Origin: Phanerodontia chrysosporium
Taxonomy: Eukaryota; Basidiomycota; Agaricomycetes; Polyporales; Phanerochaetaceae
DNA: 64,000 nt
NCBI GenBank assembly: GCA_001910725.1
Contig: MJGA01000007.1
Span: 1,488,001 to 1,552,000 of the forward strand
Reading direction: 5' to 3'
Shown: positions 35,893-46,722 of the stretch, piece after piece
Layout: every line of letters begins with the position of its first letter
How positions within the stretch are numbered: position 1 is the stretch's first letter
Program-made: the position numbers and the translations under genes
Notes under the pieces: generated by a model
The model's input: only the letters and a program-made list of their open reading frames with translations
Told to the model about the DNA's origin: nothing
The model's database searches: none

Positions 35893-38800
35893 ATGCCTTC
35901 ACGAAGAGACTTCGAATCCGAAAGGCAACCCTTACTCAGGCAAAGGGCCTTGAATTCGACTGAAGTCTACCCAGTCATTCAAATGATACGAAGCGTGCGT
36001 AGCACTTTGCGTGATTCTCTGACATGGCCTCACACGCTTGCTGGTAGGATGCCATTGTGAGTATCTTTCGCAGCTCGTGTTGAGGAGAGACGTCTGATTG
36101 TCTCGGCTTGGCCTCGTTCGCAGCATTTCATCGGTACGTGAGATGCTTACCACCATGGGGATGATACCAAATGATTCTCTGTGAAGACACCCCATTGACT
36201 CTGGAGGCGGTCAGTAGTTAGGAAGCCATTGACGCTACGACGAACACTCACTCGTACGTCCACAGCTTACGGCGCCCGACCTGACCTACACATTGGTACG
36301 ACCCCTGGAAGAGAAGTACAACGCCATGCAGCGGCGAGGCAACCTTTCTGTTGTCTTTTGTTTTCTGCTCAACCGCGCATACTTCATGCGTGACCGGAAT
36401 CTCACCACGGCTTCCTTGTCTCGCTCTCGAGGAGCACTCTGCGAAATTCTGGCTACACGGACGTTACGATATCACGCAACGAACATGCTCGAACTTGCGC
36501 TTGCGCTCACTACGAGCTGGCCAGTCTATTCTGGTGCCGACCCTGGCCTTATCGCACGTGCGAGGGAAGAACGTGACGATGACCTCGAAGAGCGTGTCGG
36601 CAATGCCATTGAAGTCGCCATAATAAGCCAGGCCAAAATGTTCATCAAAAGCTCTGCTTGTCAAAAGGTCATTGACGGGATCTGGAGGTAACCGCTCGAT
36701 GTCACTTTTTGCTGTGGCTTCCAAATAACTAGTGTGCGTAGCGGGAAGATAGTGTATCAAGCTGACAGTAGCCGTTCCATACTTTCCGACGTAGGTTCTT
36801 GCAATAAATTACTTTCATATACCGAGAAAGCATTGACCTATGGCTTAGACGTACAAACGAAATCCTATCCATTTCTACGACCCATACAAAGCGCCGCTAC
36901 TGGACCACTACCGGTATATATACTCGCTTGATTCCACGCGCGTCGTTTCCTCACAATGCCGTAGCTTAAAGGTTCCCGCCGTTCGATCTGTGCTCGAATA
37001 CTCAAAGTGAGCTCTTCTTGCTGACGGAGATATGTTGACCACTAATAGATGGATAGCTTCTTGATACTCTTCATATTATTTATCTTCGCACTAGAGTTCA
37101 ACGAGCTGAACAGGCTCAACATGGCTGAAGCAATATTTATGATATACGCTCTGGGTTTCACTCTAGAGAAGGTCGCAGCCATGCAGGAACATGGCATCAA
37201 AGGTTCTGATGCTTACTGTACCGTCTCGCTCCTTGCACTAATCACTAGAATTCTCAACAGTGTACTTCAAAGGAACTTGGGTATGGTTGCCTCGCCTTCA
37301 CGTGGTACCTCAAAACTTATCCTACTCGTATCTCAGAACGGATTCGACCTGGCTTTCGTCACATTGTTCTGCACATATGCTGTCCTCCGTTTATATGGAG
37401 TATACTATCATCGTGCGTCGCACTCCGTCTCCTGTGCTTCTAAGCAAATATTGATATTGTTACAGATCATTGGGCTCGCGCCACTGGCATGGATTTCCTC
37501 GCTCTCATTGCTGTTCTCATGTTTCCTCGGTAAGCCCTCGGCAGGGTCTCCCACCAGACCAGAAAATACTCACCATACCCACATAGTCTTGCTTTCGTCA
37601 CGCTGAAGAATAACCTCATGGTACTCGCGCTGAGGGCTATGATCGTTCAGTTCGTTGTACTCGTGCTCATCGCCGCGTTCTGTTTTGGAGGGTTCCTGTA
37701 TGCGCTTTGGACGTGTGTTCACTTTACTATTCGTTCGAGTGTCAGTTTTCTGACCTCGCTTCGTATCTAGTCTCAGCCGCAACAAAGCAGGGTGAGTCAC
37801 CCGTACAATGTGAATATAATCCTGCCTAACTCCATCGTCTAGCTATTCAGTTGGGTGCGTTTAGATGCACTGATACCGCCTGGAGAATGCTGATAGCTCC
37901 TTAGCCAGATTGCCTGGTGGATGCTTGACCTTTTCTTCGGCTTGGATGCGAGTGGATTTGATCGAGCTAGTGCGCAGTATCCCGTTTCACTTTGGTGGAT
38001 CGTCACTGACCCTGCACGCAGCCACCTTTCACCCGGTGTTTGGGCCGTTCATGTTCATCACGTATACTTGCCTGAGTAACACCATGCTCACCACCGGTTC
38101 GCAAACTTTGTCTCTTATGCGTTCGATGATTTACTCACGATGATGCAGTCCTCGTGTCTATTTTGTCACACACGTTCACGATCATCAATGACGATGCCGT
38201 CGCAGAGGTACGAGTTTCGCTGTCACATCGGTGCCACAGTGTAACATGTCTTCAGGCAATGTTTCGGAGAGCAGTGTCGACTATTGAGGGGTGCGCCGCA
38301 CGCCAACAGATCTCAGAAGGTGATACTGACTAGCTGACAGTGTCAAGGCCGATTCACTGTTCTCTTACCAGCCTCCGATCAACCTCATTGCATTATGCAT
38401 GATGCTGCCTGCCAGTTACATCCTTACTCCGAGATGGTTCCATAAGGTGAACGTCTTCATGATCAGGTATGTCGGACGGCACCGGCTTTTGTTATAACTC
38501 TCAGCTGATGAGCGAAATCTCGTAGGCTCACAAGCTTCCCTATATTGCTGCTTATAGCAGCGTACGAGCGGCAAGCAAAACGGACCGGCTCTTTAACATT
38601 CTACGAGACAGTGTCGGCTGCGGCGGAGAAAGTCTTAGATACCCTTCCGCGCAGTTTGAAGAGGCTCTGTATGTGACATTTTATCTCGCGGCTATCCCAC
38701 AGTAGACCTAACAATGTCAACAGCGTTGTTTGAGGGCTTCTCCGGTACAGACGCAGACATCGATGCTGTGAGTTCAGTGAATGACCTGGCCCGTTTCATA

Positions 38801-39602
38801 ATCCCAAATTGTACATCCGCAGATTTTTGAGCTTGAAGAGCAGATGGACGAAGCGGACGAGAGCGCTCTTGACCTTGAAGACAGCGCCATTCCTCCTGTG
38901 GACCCCCGCGCGCACCGGCGGCAGTCCACCATCTCGCGCCACCGCCCGTCGTTCTCGGTGTCCAGCATGCGTAGCCAGGTCTCTGCGCGGACGGGCAACG
39001 GGTCCTCGCAGCCCGCGTCGCCCAAGTCGCCGCCAAAGAAGCCCGAGATGCTCTCGCCGGCGTCGGGCTCCGTGCCGCTGCCGCGGTCGCGCGCGCTGTC
39101 GCTGCTCTCGCGCAACCTCGAGCTCGCCGCGAGCGCGCCGAGCCCGCTCGCGCAGGTCTTCCAGCCGCTCAACGTCACCGACGACGCGCCCGCCGAGGAC
39201 CCGTCCGTGGGCGCGGCGACGAGCGCCGCCGTAAGCTACGGTCCCGCAACGCGCCGCCGCGTGCCGAGCCTACACCCGCAGCCCGCGCGCCGCGCAATGA
39301 CCGTGGCTGCGACCGCCACGGGCGACTCGTTCGTGCCTATGGTCCAGGCGCCGGTGCCCGGCCAGAAACGCGTGCCGGGTGCGCCGAGCCCCATCGTCCG
39401 CGGGGGCATCTCTGCGCTCGCAGAGCAGCCACTCTCGGAGAGCCCGGATGCAGGCAGCAGCGACGGCCCGACGGAAACGGCGGGGCAGATTATCGACGAG
39501 GAAGGTGGCATGCTGGAGCGCAGGCTGAATGCGATCGAGGAGAGGCAGAAACGGATTGAGGACTTGCTCGTGCACCTCACCGCGAACCTGCCGCGCAGAT
39601 AG
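35893..39602 (+). CDS. YVC1: Yvc1-type TRP-like vacuolar cation channel
   Basis: Calcium-permeable channel, in yeast located in the vacuolar membrane. Twenty-two exons, the densest gene here: 35893-35994, 36124-36133, 36187-36209, 36266-36687, 36742-36790, 36849-36913, 36965-37006, 37049-37202, 37261-37280, 37337-37412, 37466-37529, 37587-37712, 37771-37791, 37843-37854, 37905-37969, 38022-38096, 38149-38207, 38256-38290, 38341-38466, 38526-38668, 38724-38767, 38823-39602; about 837 residues. Cytosolic N-terminal helical region (LTAPDLTYTLVRPLEEKY, ERDDDLEERVGNAIE), several membrane spans (FLILFILFIFALEFNELNRL, LAFVTLKNNLMVLALRAMIV, MLDLFFGLDASGFDRA, PFMFITYTCLSNTML, VLVSILSHTFTIIND) and an acidic then Ser/Pro-rich cytosolic tail ending in a helix. 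Phase of all junctions agrees except exon 7/8, where one extra base (G at 37004-37007) is needed. Confidence 0.85.
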
Positions 39603-39784
39603 TCTCACAGACGTTCGGACAAAGAGAGCTTACGCAGATGTGGGGATGTGTAAAACGTATATGCACACCAAAACCGGGATTTACACAGGTATACTACACT
39701 AGAACTACAGTAGCGCGAATACATAGCCGAAAGGTGCATGTTCATACAGCTGGTCGTACACACAAGAAGTCCGTGCCTGCGCAT

Positions 39785-41438
39785 CTAGTACATGTGGAAA
39801 CGGCTGAGCTCGACATTCACCGGCGGCCGCCGTGCAAGGTACCAGGTGAGCGAATAGCACATCACGGCGATGCCGTAGCACATCGGTGTGCGCCAGCGGA
39901 TGGGCGTGCGGCGCGCGGGCATGAACACCTTCAGCGCAGTGATGCCGGAGTGCAGCCATGAGATGAGCGGCGCGAGCGAGCGTTCCGGCTGTGACGGCGC
40001 CGGCGCCGGCGCGGGGGACGCAGGACTCGAGGCCGGGGCAGGCGCAAGGGGGACTTCCTTAGATACAGAAGGAGCGGCCTCGAGAGCGGGTTCGGGCGGG
40101 GAGATAGGGGAAGGAGCGACGACGACGACGTATGGGACGGTGGAGGCGGGGGTGGAGGGAGCCTCGGTGACGGCCTCCACCTCGACAGCGGCGGTCTGCT
40201 GCTCTGCAGCAGGGCCTCCTGGGTAGAAATTTCGGTGGGTTCCACCACAGCGGTCGCGGGAGTCTGGACGGGTTCCGGGTCTGGAGACGGTGCGGCAGTG
40301 TCAGTCGTCTCAGACGTGATGATCTCGACGATCTCGACAACTTCGACTGCGCGCTCTGAAAGCTCTGCGGCTTCGGGCTGAGGCTCGAGTTCGACGATGG
40401 GCTCCACGGGAGCAGGAGCGTCCGCTGGCTCGTTGAGCTCGATGGTCTCGATGACGTCCCGAACGAGAGTCGGTGCGAGTTCAGGAGAAGCGGAGGAAAC
40501 GCTCTCCGTGTCTGCAGCGTAGGCGTCGTCGAAGGATCCTTGGGGTAGGTCTCGACGAAGGACGCCTCGGTCTCTGTATAGAACACCTCAAGCTCGCGTG
40601 ATGGAGCAGCACCGTCTAGGGAGCCAATCGTCAGGTTCAATGAAATCGCACGCTACGACATGATACTCACCATCTACGATTGCCGTAGGGGCTTCAGCGG
40701 CGGCTGGGACATCTTCAACGTCAGGAAGAGGAGTAGATGCATCCTCGGCCGTCTCCGCGAGGAAGACAGGAGGTACCGGGTTTGACTCTTCCTCTTCGTC
40801 CGGGGGAAGAGGGATGCTCGCGGGATCAACTGCAGGAGCTTCGTCTACTGCTGGAATTTCGACAACTACCTCATGTGCGGAGGCATCAGCCGCAAGTTGT
40901 TCCGGCTCGACATGTGGATTCCTGCAGGCAAATGGGGTGAGGACGAGCGGAGACTATATGCTGCGCAAACATACTCTGCAGGCTGAGGCTCGGGCACCTG
41001 CTTATCGTTATTGTTCGACTGCAGCTCGCTGGCGCTCGATTCGGACGGGGCGCTGGAATGGAAGGAGCTCGCGTCGTCGATAACGGCGGCCGCCAGGCTG
41101 GACGGATGGTGGGTGCGCTTGTTGAGGACGCTGCCTGTCGAGCTTGAGATGCTCTCGCGGCGGAGCGCCTTGGCCGGCACCGGGTCAACCGTGAGGTCGA
41201 TAACATGTTGCTCAGGCGAGGACGCAGCGTGCACCGCGCCGGGCGCCTGCGCCTCGGATACGGCAACGCTGCTCTGGGAGAGACTCTGGTCGCGGTCGTG
41301 CTTGTGGCTGCGGTGTCCGATGCTTGAGACACGGCGGAGGAACTTGCGAACGCGCTCGCGCTTTGAGGGTGATGACTTGAGCGAAGGCGGCGCGGACTCG
41401 GCCGAGTCGACGACGTAAGGCATCGGGTGTCTGGGCAT
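39785..41438 (-). CDS. Acidic low-complexity protein with C-terminal membrane anchor
   Basis: Three exons, complement of 39785-40615, 40671-40921 and 40975-41438; about 515 residues. The N-terminus is basic (SKRERVRKFLRRVSSIGHRS) and Ser-rich, the middle is extremely rich in Glu, Pro, Val and Ala (EDVPAAAEAPT, VEVVEIVEIITSE), and the C-terminus ends with one hydrophobic span (PMCYGIAVMCYSLTWYLA) plus a short tail, so the protein is probably tail-anchored. The last exon needs two single-base additions: at the G4 run 40542-40545 (joins VETYP to QGSFDDAYAAD) and near 40195-40212 (joins QEALLQ to QTAAVEVEAVTEAPS). With both, the total length is a multiple of three. No family recognised. Confidence 0.6.
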
Positions 41439-41534
41439 GGTGCTGGTGGGTTTAATAACTTAGTGCTTGGAAGGCTGGAGTTGGGCGGGCTCTCTGAGGT
41501 GGGTCGAGGAGAACCGGGTCGGAAGCGCAGGGCC

Positions 41535-41542
41535 CTTATATA
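41535..41542 (-). promoter_or_regulatory. TATA box of the gene at 39785-41438
   Basis: Minus-strand TATATAAG about 97 bp upstream of the start codon at 41438, a spacing typical for a fungal core promoter. Confidence 0.5.
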
Positions 41543-42288
41543 CGCCTGCGGGCGAGGGATGTATCGATTGACGTTCCTCCGGGCATGCGTCTACGGGCTG
41601 TTCAAGGCGCCGATCATGCATGGTCGGCTGTGCTTGGGTGACGACCTGGACATGCCCCTGCCGCACGGCGAGCGAGAGCGACCGTGACATCTCGTGGGTC
41701 CCGATACAACACACCGATAACCCTGCAATCTCTCTCGGTCTTCATCTCGCTAGATCGTTCCTTGCGGGCCTATTCGGAGGCTTCCGACTCTTCCAGCCTC
41801 CTTCGAGAGCCCCCATGACAATTTCCGTTGAAATTCGGCGGCCCACCTGCCTGCGTGGTCTCGGAGACGATCTTCAATGCCTTGCACGGTCGGCACGGCA
41901 GCGTTCCAAGGGGGCAGACGTCTCCGTATTTCTGGACAGTGCGAAAGCATCGTGAGAGTCGCGAGGGGACAAAGGCGGGGAAAGGCGCCGGAGCTACCAC
42001 TTCACCGACAGTCACGACGTACGTAAAGAATGGACTGCCCTCGATTGAGCGATGTATAGGGTTTGTTGTCGCGCAGCCGACGACAGCTGATGAGGAACGC
42101 ACTGCATGTCGGTCCGAGGCTCAGTACACAGCGGAAAAGGCTATTATTCGACGCACGACCCCAAGACAAGCAACATCAAATGCATCGGATGTCTATACGG
42201 TATAGATGCTATGCGGGTAGACCACGGCCTTGAATAATCTAAGCAAGGGTATACGTGTAATAGATTTTTGCAGCAAGCCCGAAGCTCA
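41543..42288. other. Intergenic region
   Basis: Separates the acidic protein gene from the 3' end of ERG4. Frames up to 125 codons on the plus strand (41828-42205) have no motif. Confidence 0.5.
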
Positions 42289-44018
42289 CTAGTAGATGCC
42301 TGGAATGAACTTGGCAGGAACGGCCTCGCAGTAGCGCTCCCAGTCCTTTCCATACTTCTTCGCGCAGCTGATATTCGGCATGTCAATAAACAATGACACG
42401 GAGGGAGAGGACCAAGTGCTTACCGTTCAAAGTCACGACCAACACGGTGCACAAGGACGGCGATGAAGAAGATAGAGTAGAAGTAGGGGATGGGCGAGCA
42501 AGTGCCCTGGCAAAGACCCCAGGTCAAACTCATAATCCAGTCCGCAACGTAGTTGGGCTTGCGCGAGTACGCCCACCAGCCGTCAATGAGCAGGCGGTTG
42601 CCATGAGCAGTCTGAATGTACTTCGGGTTCTTGAGCGTGCCCCATGGCAGCTGGGGGAAGGTCTTGCGGTACTCGAGGATGCCCTGGGTCTGCATCTTGA
42701 AGCGACTCTTCTGTGACATGGAAGTATCCCAGCTAACGCACGGGTTAGTAGTAGTCGAAATCGGGTAGTTCGGGACTTACATGTAGTATGCCGTCAGGAG
42801 AGTGGCATACAGTATAACGTAAGTTACAGTGGAGAAACGATACTTCTCAGGGTCGTGGCTGGCCATGTAGACCACAGAGTAGATGTACGACTGATGGGAG
42901 GTTAGGCGAGACGATTGCGATGCTTCTTAACACTGCACTTACAAAGGGCACGCCTGCAAAGTTCCAGAAGATGACGAGGAAACCCCACTTCTCGTGGAAC
43001 ATGTCCCAAGTCTGAGGAATACACTCCTCACCCTTGATGCAAGCGTTGAGGTAGAGCCACGTAGCGAGACACATGAACGCCATGTTCTAAGGCCATGTCA
43101 GTTGATCCCCGAGACTGACTGAGATATGGACCCACAGGAGTAACGTAGCCGTACGTTTCGTACTGCTTGCATGCACCGGAGACGGCCATAAAGAACACGA
43201 GAACCCAGGGAATGCGAACCTCGAGCCACATCTTCAGGTCGATCGGACCAAGACGCGGGTTCAGGCACGCGCCCATGAACACGTCGTAGATGAAGTTGCC
43301 GGACATGCGGATTTGGTTTCCGGTCGCAACGGTGAGGAAGTACACGCCGAAGGAGACTCCGAAGCCAACAATCATCGCCACAGTCATGAGGTGCCCGAAG
43401 TTGTCGATGATCGAGGTCAGGCGGAAGATGCCAGTGTAGTGGAGGACCGCGGCCGTTGCCCAGGTGATGTAAATGCAACCGAGAGCGTTGCACTTGTACA
43501 TCAAGGTCTTGTAGCCTAGGGAGGGGACAGGGAGACCCTCCTGCATGTAACCGGGCACCCACCAGGCAAGGAAGAGCTGGAACAGGATGAGACCACCGTA
43601 AACCTTCCACGCGTACCAGTTCGGGCATGCATCCTAACAAAGGGTTAGCACTTGAAAAATGAACGCGAAAGCTACTCACGACGCGGATGTGCTCCCACAT
43701 ACGGCCGAGGAACGGCACAATGTCATCGACGGAGTGCGGGAAGACTAGTTGACCATCGTAGAACACGAGACAGATCCAGAGATAGTACATGAGGATAGGG
43801 AAACCGGTCATGATGGCCAGGACACCCCATGGTCCACCGAACTCATACCTAAAAACGCGTCGAGGTCAGCTTGGTTCGCGTATGAGGTGTCAAGCACGGA
43901 CGCACTCGGTGTGCGAGTCGAGGAGTTTGTCGGTCTTCTTGCCCTCCTCAGAGGGCGTTTGACGAGTACCGTTGACCGGACGCTGCCTGAGGCCGCTGGT
44001 GTCGACGGCGGTGGACAT
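42289..44018 (-). CDS. ERG4: Delta(24(24(1)))-sterol reductase Erg4
   Basis: Catalyses the NADPH-dependent last step of ergosterol synthesis in the endoplasmic reticulum. Seven exons: complement of 42289-42367, 42424-42732, 42781-42890, 42943-43086, 43136-43633, 43680-43848, 43906-44018; 474 codons, 473 residues, the usual length for Erg4, frame intact. Multi-pass membrane protein with ERG4/ERG24 signatures: [72 protein letters not shown], the second signature [20 protein letters not shown], and the C-terminus [20 protein letters not shown] followed by IPGIY. The position C-terminal to the family signature and the complete ending make this one of the most secure models in the window. It is divergent to MPE1 across 304 bp. 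Confidence 0.96.
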
Positions 44019-44322
44019 GCTGACCGTTGGGAGAGAGCAGGCGGGGTCGAGACTGACATCGTACTATTCCTCAGAAATACCCAGCGCCTCGGGGCGCGTC
44101 TCCGGCGCTTTCGGCCACTTCGGCTTTCTGGGCGGGGTCCGAAGTGCCCAGTGGCGATTTTACGCTCCGCTTGGAGGCCAGGTTTGGTCACGCAGACGCC
44201 GGCATTGGTCCTCTTCGCCGACCACCACTCGTCCTCCCGTGCCCTCTTCCACACCCGGCCACTGACACGACCTTGAACGTCTTTGACGTGTAATAGACTC
44301 CTAGAAAATTGCATTTTGTATC
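44019..44322. promoter_or_regulatory. Shared promoter of divergent ERG4 and MPE1
   Basis: 304 bp between start codons. No clear TATA box on either strand. No sterol-response element (TCGTATA type) identified by eye. Confidence 0.4.
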
Positions 44323-46388
44323 ATGGCTTCCTCAGTGTTCTACAAGTTCAAGTCGCAGAGGGACGAGTCTCGCGTGAACTTTGACGGCACGGGTATCTCT
44401 GTATTCGACCTCAAGAAAGAGATCATCTTGGCCAACAATTTGGGTAAGGCGAATGACTTTGACCTGGTCATCCTCGACCCGTCGTCCAACGAAGGTGCGC
44501 CCGCTGGTTGCTCGGTCTTCGCGTTGGTCTCAGAGCAACCGCAGAGTACAAGGATGACTCGCACGTTATCCCCCGTTCGTCCTCTGTCGTCGTGAAACGT
44601 GTCTTTGCGAAGCCTGGAAAGGGCAAGGCAGCGATGTACATCGCTGGCGCATCGACAGGTTCTTCTACAGCGACGTCGGACCCCTCGAAGGCTGGTCAGG
44701 GTGCCAACGGCTCGTACGCTTGGCATAGAGGCAACATCTCGAAGCGATTTGACGGCAAGGAAGAGCCCTCAAGCAGTGCCTCTAAGCCTACTGCACCTAC
44801 ACCAGTGAGTAAAGCTGACTAAGCGCGCATACATGCAGGAGCTGAGTGGAGTGCGATAGGTTATCAAGCCCAGCGTAATCACGAAGGACGACGAGGCTGC
44901 AGCTATGGCTGCCATGTTCCAAGCTCAGAATGCGAATTGGGAGGAAACCCAAGAAAAGATGTCACAGTTGGTGTCGCGCCCAGCGATTCTTGTTCTACGT
45001 AGTATATATGCCCTAATGGACACTTTTCTTTGCCTGCTCTTCTTGCCACTACAGAGCCCAACGGATATATTCGAATCCTCGAGGTGGAGGACCGGGTCGC
45101 GGCGGAAAGCCGTTCCAGCACCACCACATCGATCGCCCGCTTCCTCCGAGTTATGTCTGCTACCGGTGCGGACAAAAAGGTCTGCAAGGTTTTCTCAGAT
45201 CCCTCATGGCGAAGGAACTCATTTGCTGTAAAGGTCATTGGATTCAAGATTGCCCAACCAACAACGACCGGGACTACGACCACCGGCCGCGCATTAAGCG
45301 CACGACGGGCATCCCGAGGAGTTTCCTGAAGGCTGTTGAGAACCCCTCAACAGGCCCCATTGGACACGGTGTCATGGTCACCCCCGAAGGTGGCTATGTG
45401 GTCGCGCAACCAGACGTGTATGTTCATATCGGCCCCTCTGATGCCAACTCAGCTCACAAGTACTTCTACAGCGCCTCATGGCAGAAGCAAGTCCAGAAAC
45501 CCAAGGGCCTCACGGAGGCCGAAGTTCGGGAACGTACCCCATCAGATCCATCTCTGGTTTGCCCGATAGACAACAAGCTATTCAGAGATGCAGTTAAAAC
45601 GCCATGCTGCGGAACGTTATACTGCGAGGAATGTATCCAGACTCACCTATTAGAGCGCGACTTCGTATGCCCTCATTGTGCAGCGAAGATCGCATCTCTC
45701 GACAAACTCGTTATCGACAAGCCTACACGTACGAAGGTTCTGGACTACATTGACAAGGAGATCGAGAAGAGCAGAAACGAAAGCCAAGGCGAGACCGCGG
45801 AGCGTAGCTCCACACCTGCCGCAGGCGGTGACAAGGTAAGTCGACGTTCGAGACAATTGCGCACGCAGTCCTGAACACCGTCTATAGCCTGCAGAAGGCT
45901 CTGGAGAACAACCTCAGCAAGATCAAGACTACTACGGGGAGCAACAGCCAGGCGTCGACTTCGACATGTCGCAGATGGTCGCTGCAACCATACCACAGTT
46001 GCAAGCGCAAATTCAACAACTAAACATGATGCTAAACAACCCATCGCTCCCTCCAGACGTCCGCCGACAGACCGAAATGAAATACCAGCAGCTGCAGATG
46101 GAACTTCAGCAGGCGCAGATCGCCAGCGCGCTCATCCAACAAGCAAGCTCCGCCGTCGCTGCTGCGAACGCAATGCCAATGCAGCAGATGCCCCAGCAGT
46201 ACATGCAACCACAGCAGCAGCAATGGTCCACGAATCCCTTCTCGAACCAGCAGCCTGCAGGCCAGGACTCGGCGTACCAGCGACTTCCCCTCAACAACAG
46301 GCGTAGGAACCTCAAGCGCGAGAGGCCATCGGATTTCTTGGAGGTTGCTGGCGAGAGCGAGGCAAAGGTGCCAAGATACTGGGAGTAG
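44323..46388 (+). CDS. MPE1: Mpe1/RBBP6-type pre-mRNA cleavage and polyadenylation factor
   Basis: Subunit of the cleavage and polyadenylation factor with ubiquitin-ligase-like architecture. Six exons: 44323-44494, 44545-44804, 44860-44966, 45055-45179, 45234-45835, 45888-46388; 588 residues, frame intact. Domain order is diagnostic: an N-terminal DWNN ubiquitin-like domain (VFYKFKSQRDESRVNFDG, DLKKEI, YKDDSHVIPRSSSVVVKR), a Gly/Arg-rich linker, a CCHC zinc knuckle (CYRCGQKGHWIQDCP), a conserved linker (RTTGIPRSFLKAVENPS), and a RING/U-box-like finger (CPIDNKLFRDAVKTPCCG, CEECI, CPHC). The C-terminus is Gln-rich and ends in a basic segment. The intron at 44805-44859 is preceded by a frame that would otherwise stop after six codons. 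Confidence 0.94.
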
Positions 46389-46722
46389 ATGGAGTTGCTG
46401 CCACGGGACATACGTCGAGTTCTATCTTTCTCTCATGTGCTACGAAAATGTACATCCGATTCCTACTTACTTTTCGCTAATACAACAATATACGATTTTC
46501 TCCTGATGATCTCTAGCGTGAATTGTGGCTTCAGTGAGCATCACTGGTGCCTGCAGCGTATTGGCGACCTTCAGTTTCGCGACGCGATGGTTGGGCGCCT
46601 TCTGCCTTGCTCTCCCCCACCTGCACGATACCCAGGACAAACATCGCCTCTTGCCTGCCCACACAGAGTGAAAGCTCAATTCATTTCTCATCTCTGCAAC
46701 TGTTACCCCTCACTTGACCGGC
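46389..46722 (+). promoter_or_regulatory. Spacer and upstream region of VPS5
   Basis: 334 bp between MPE1 stop and VPS5 start; genes are head-to-tail. No TATA box; nothing else seen. Confidence 0.3.
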
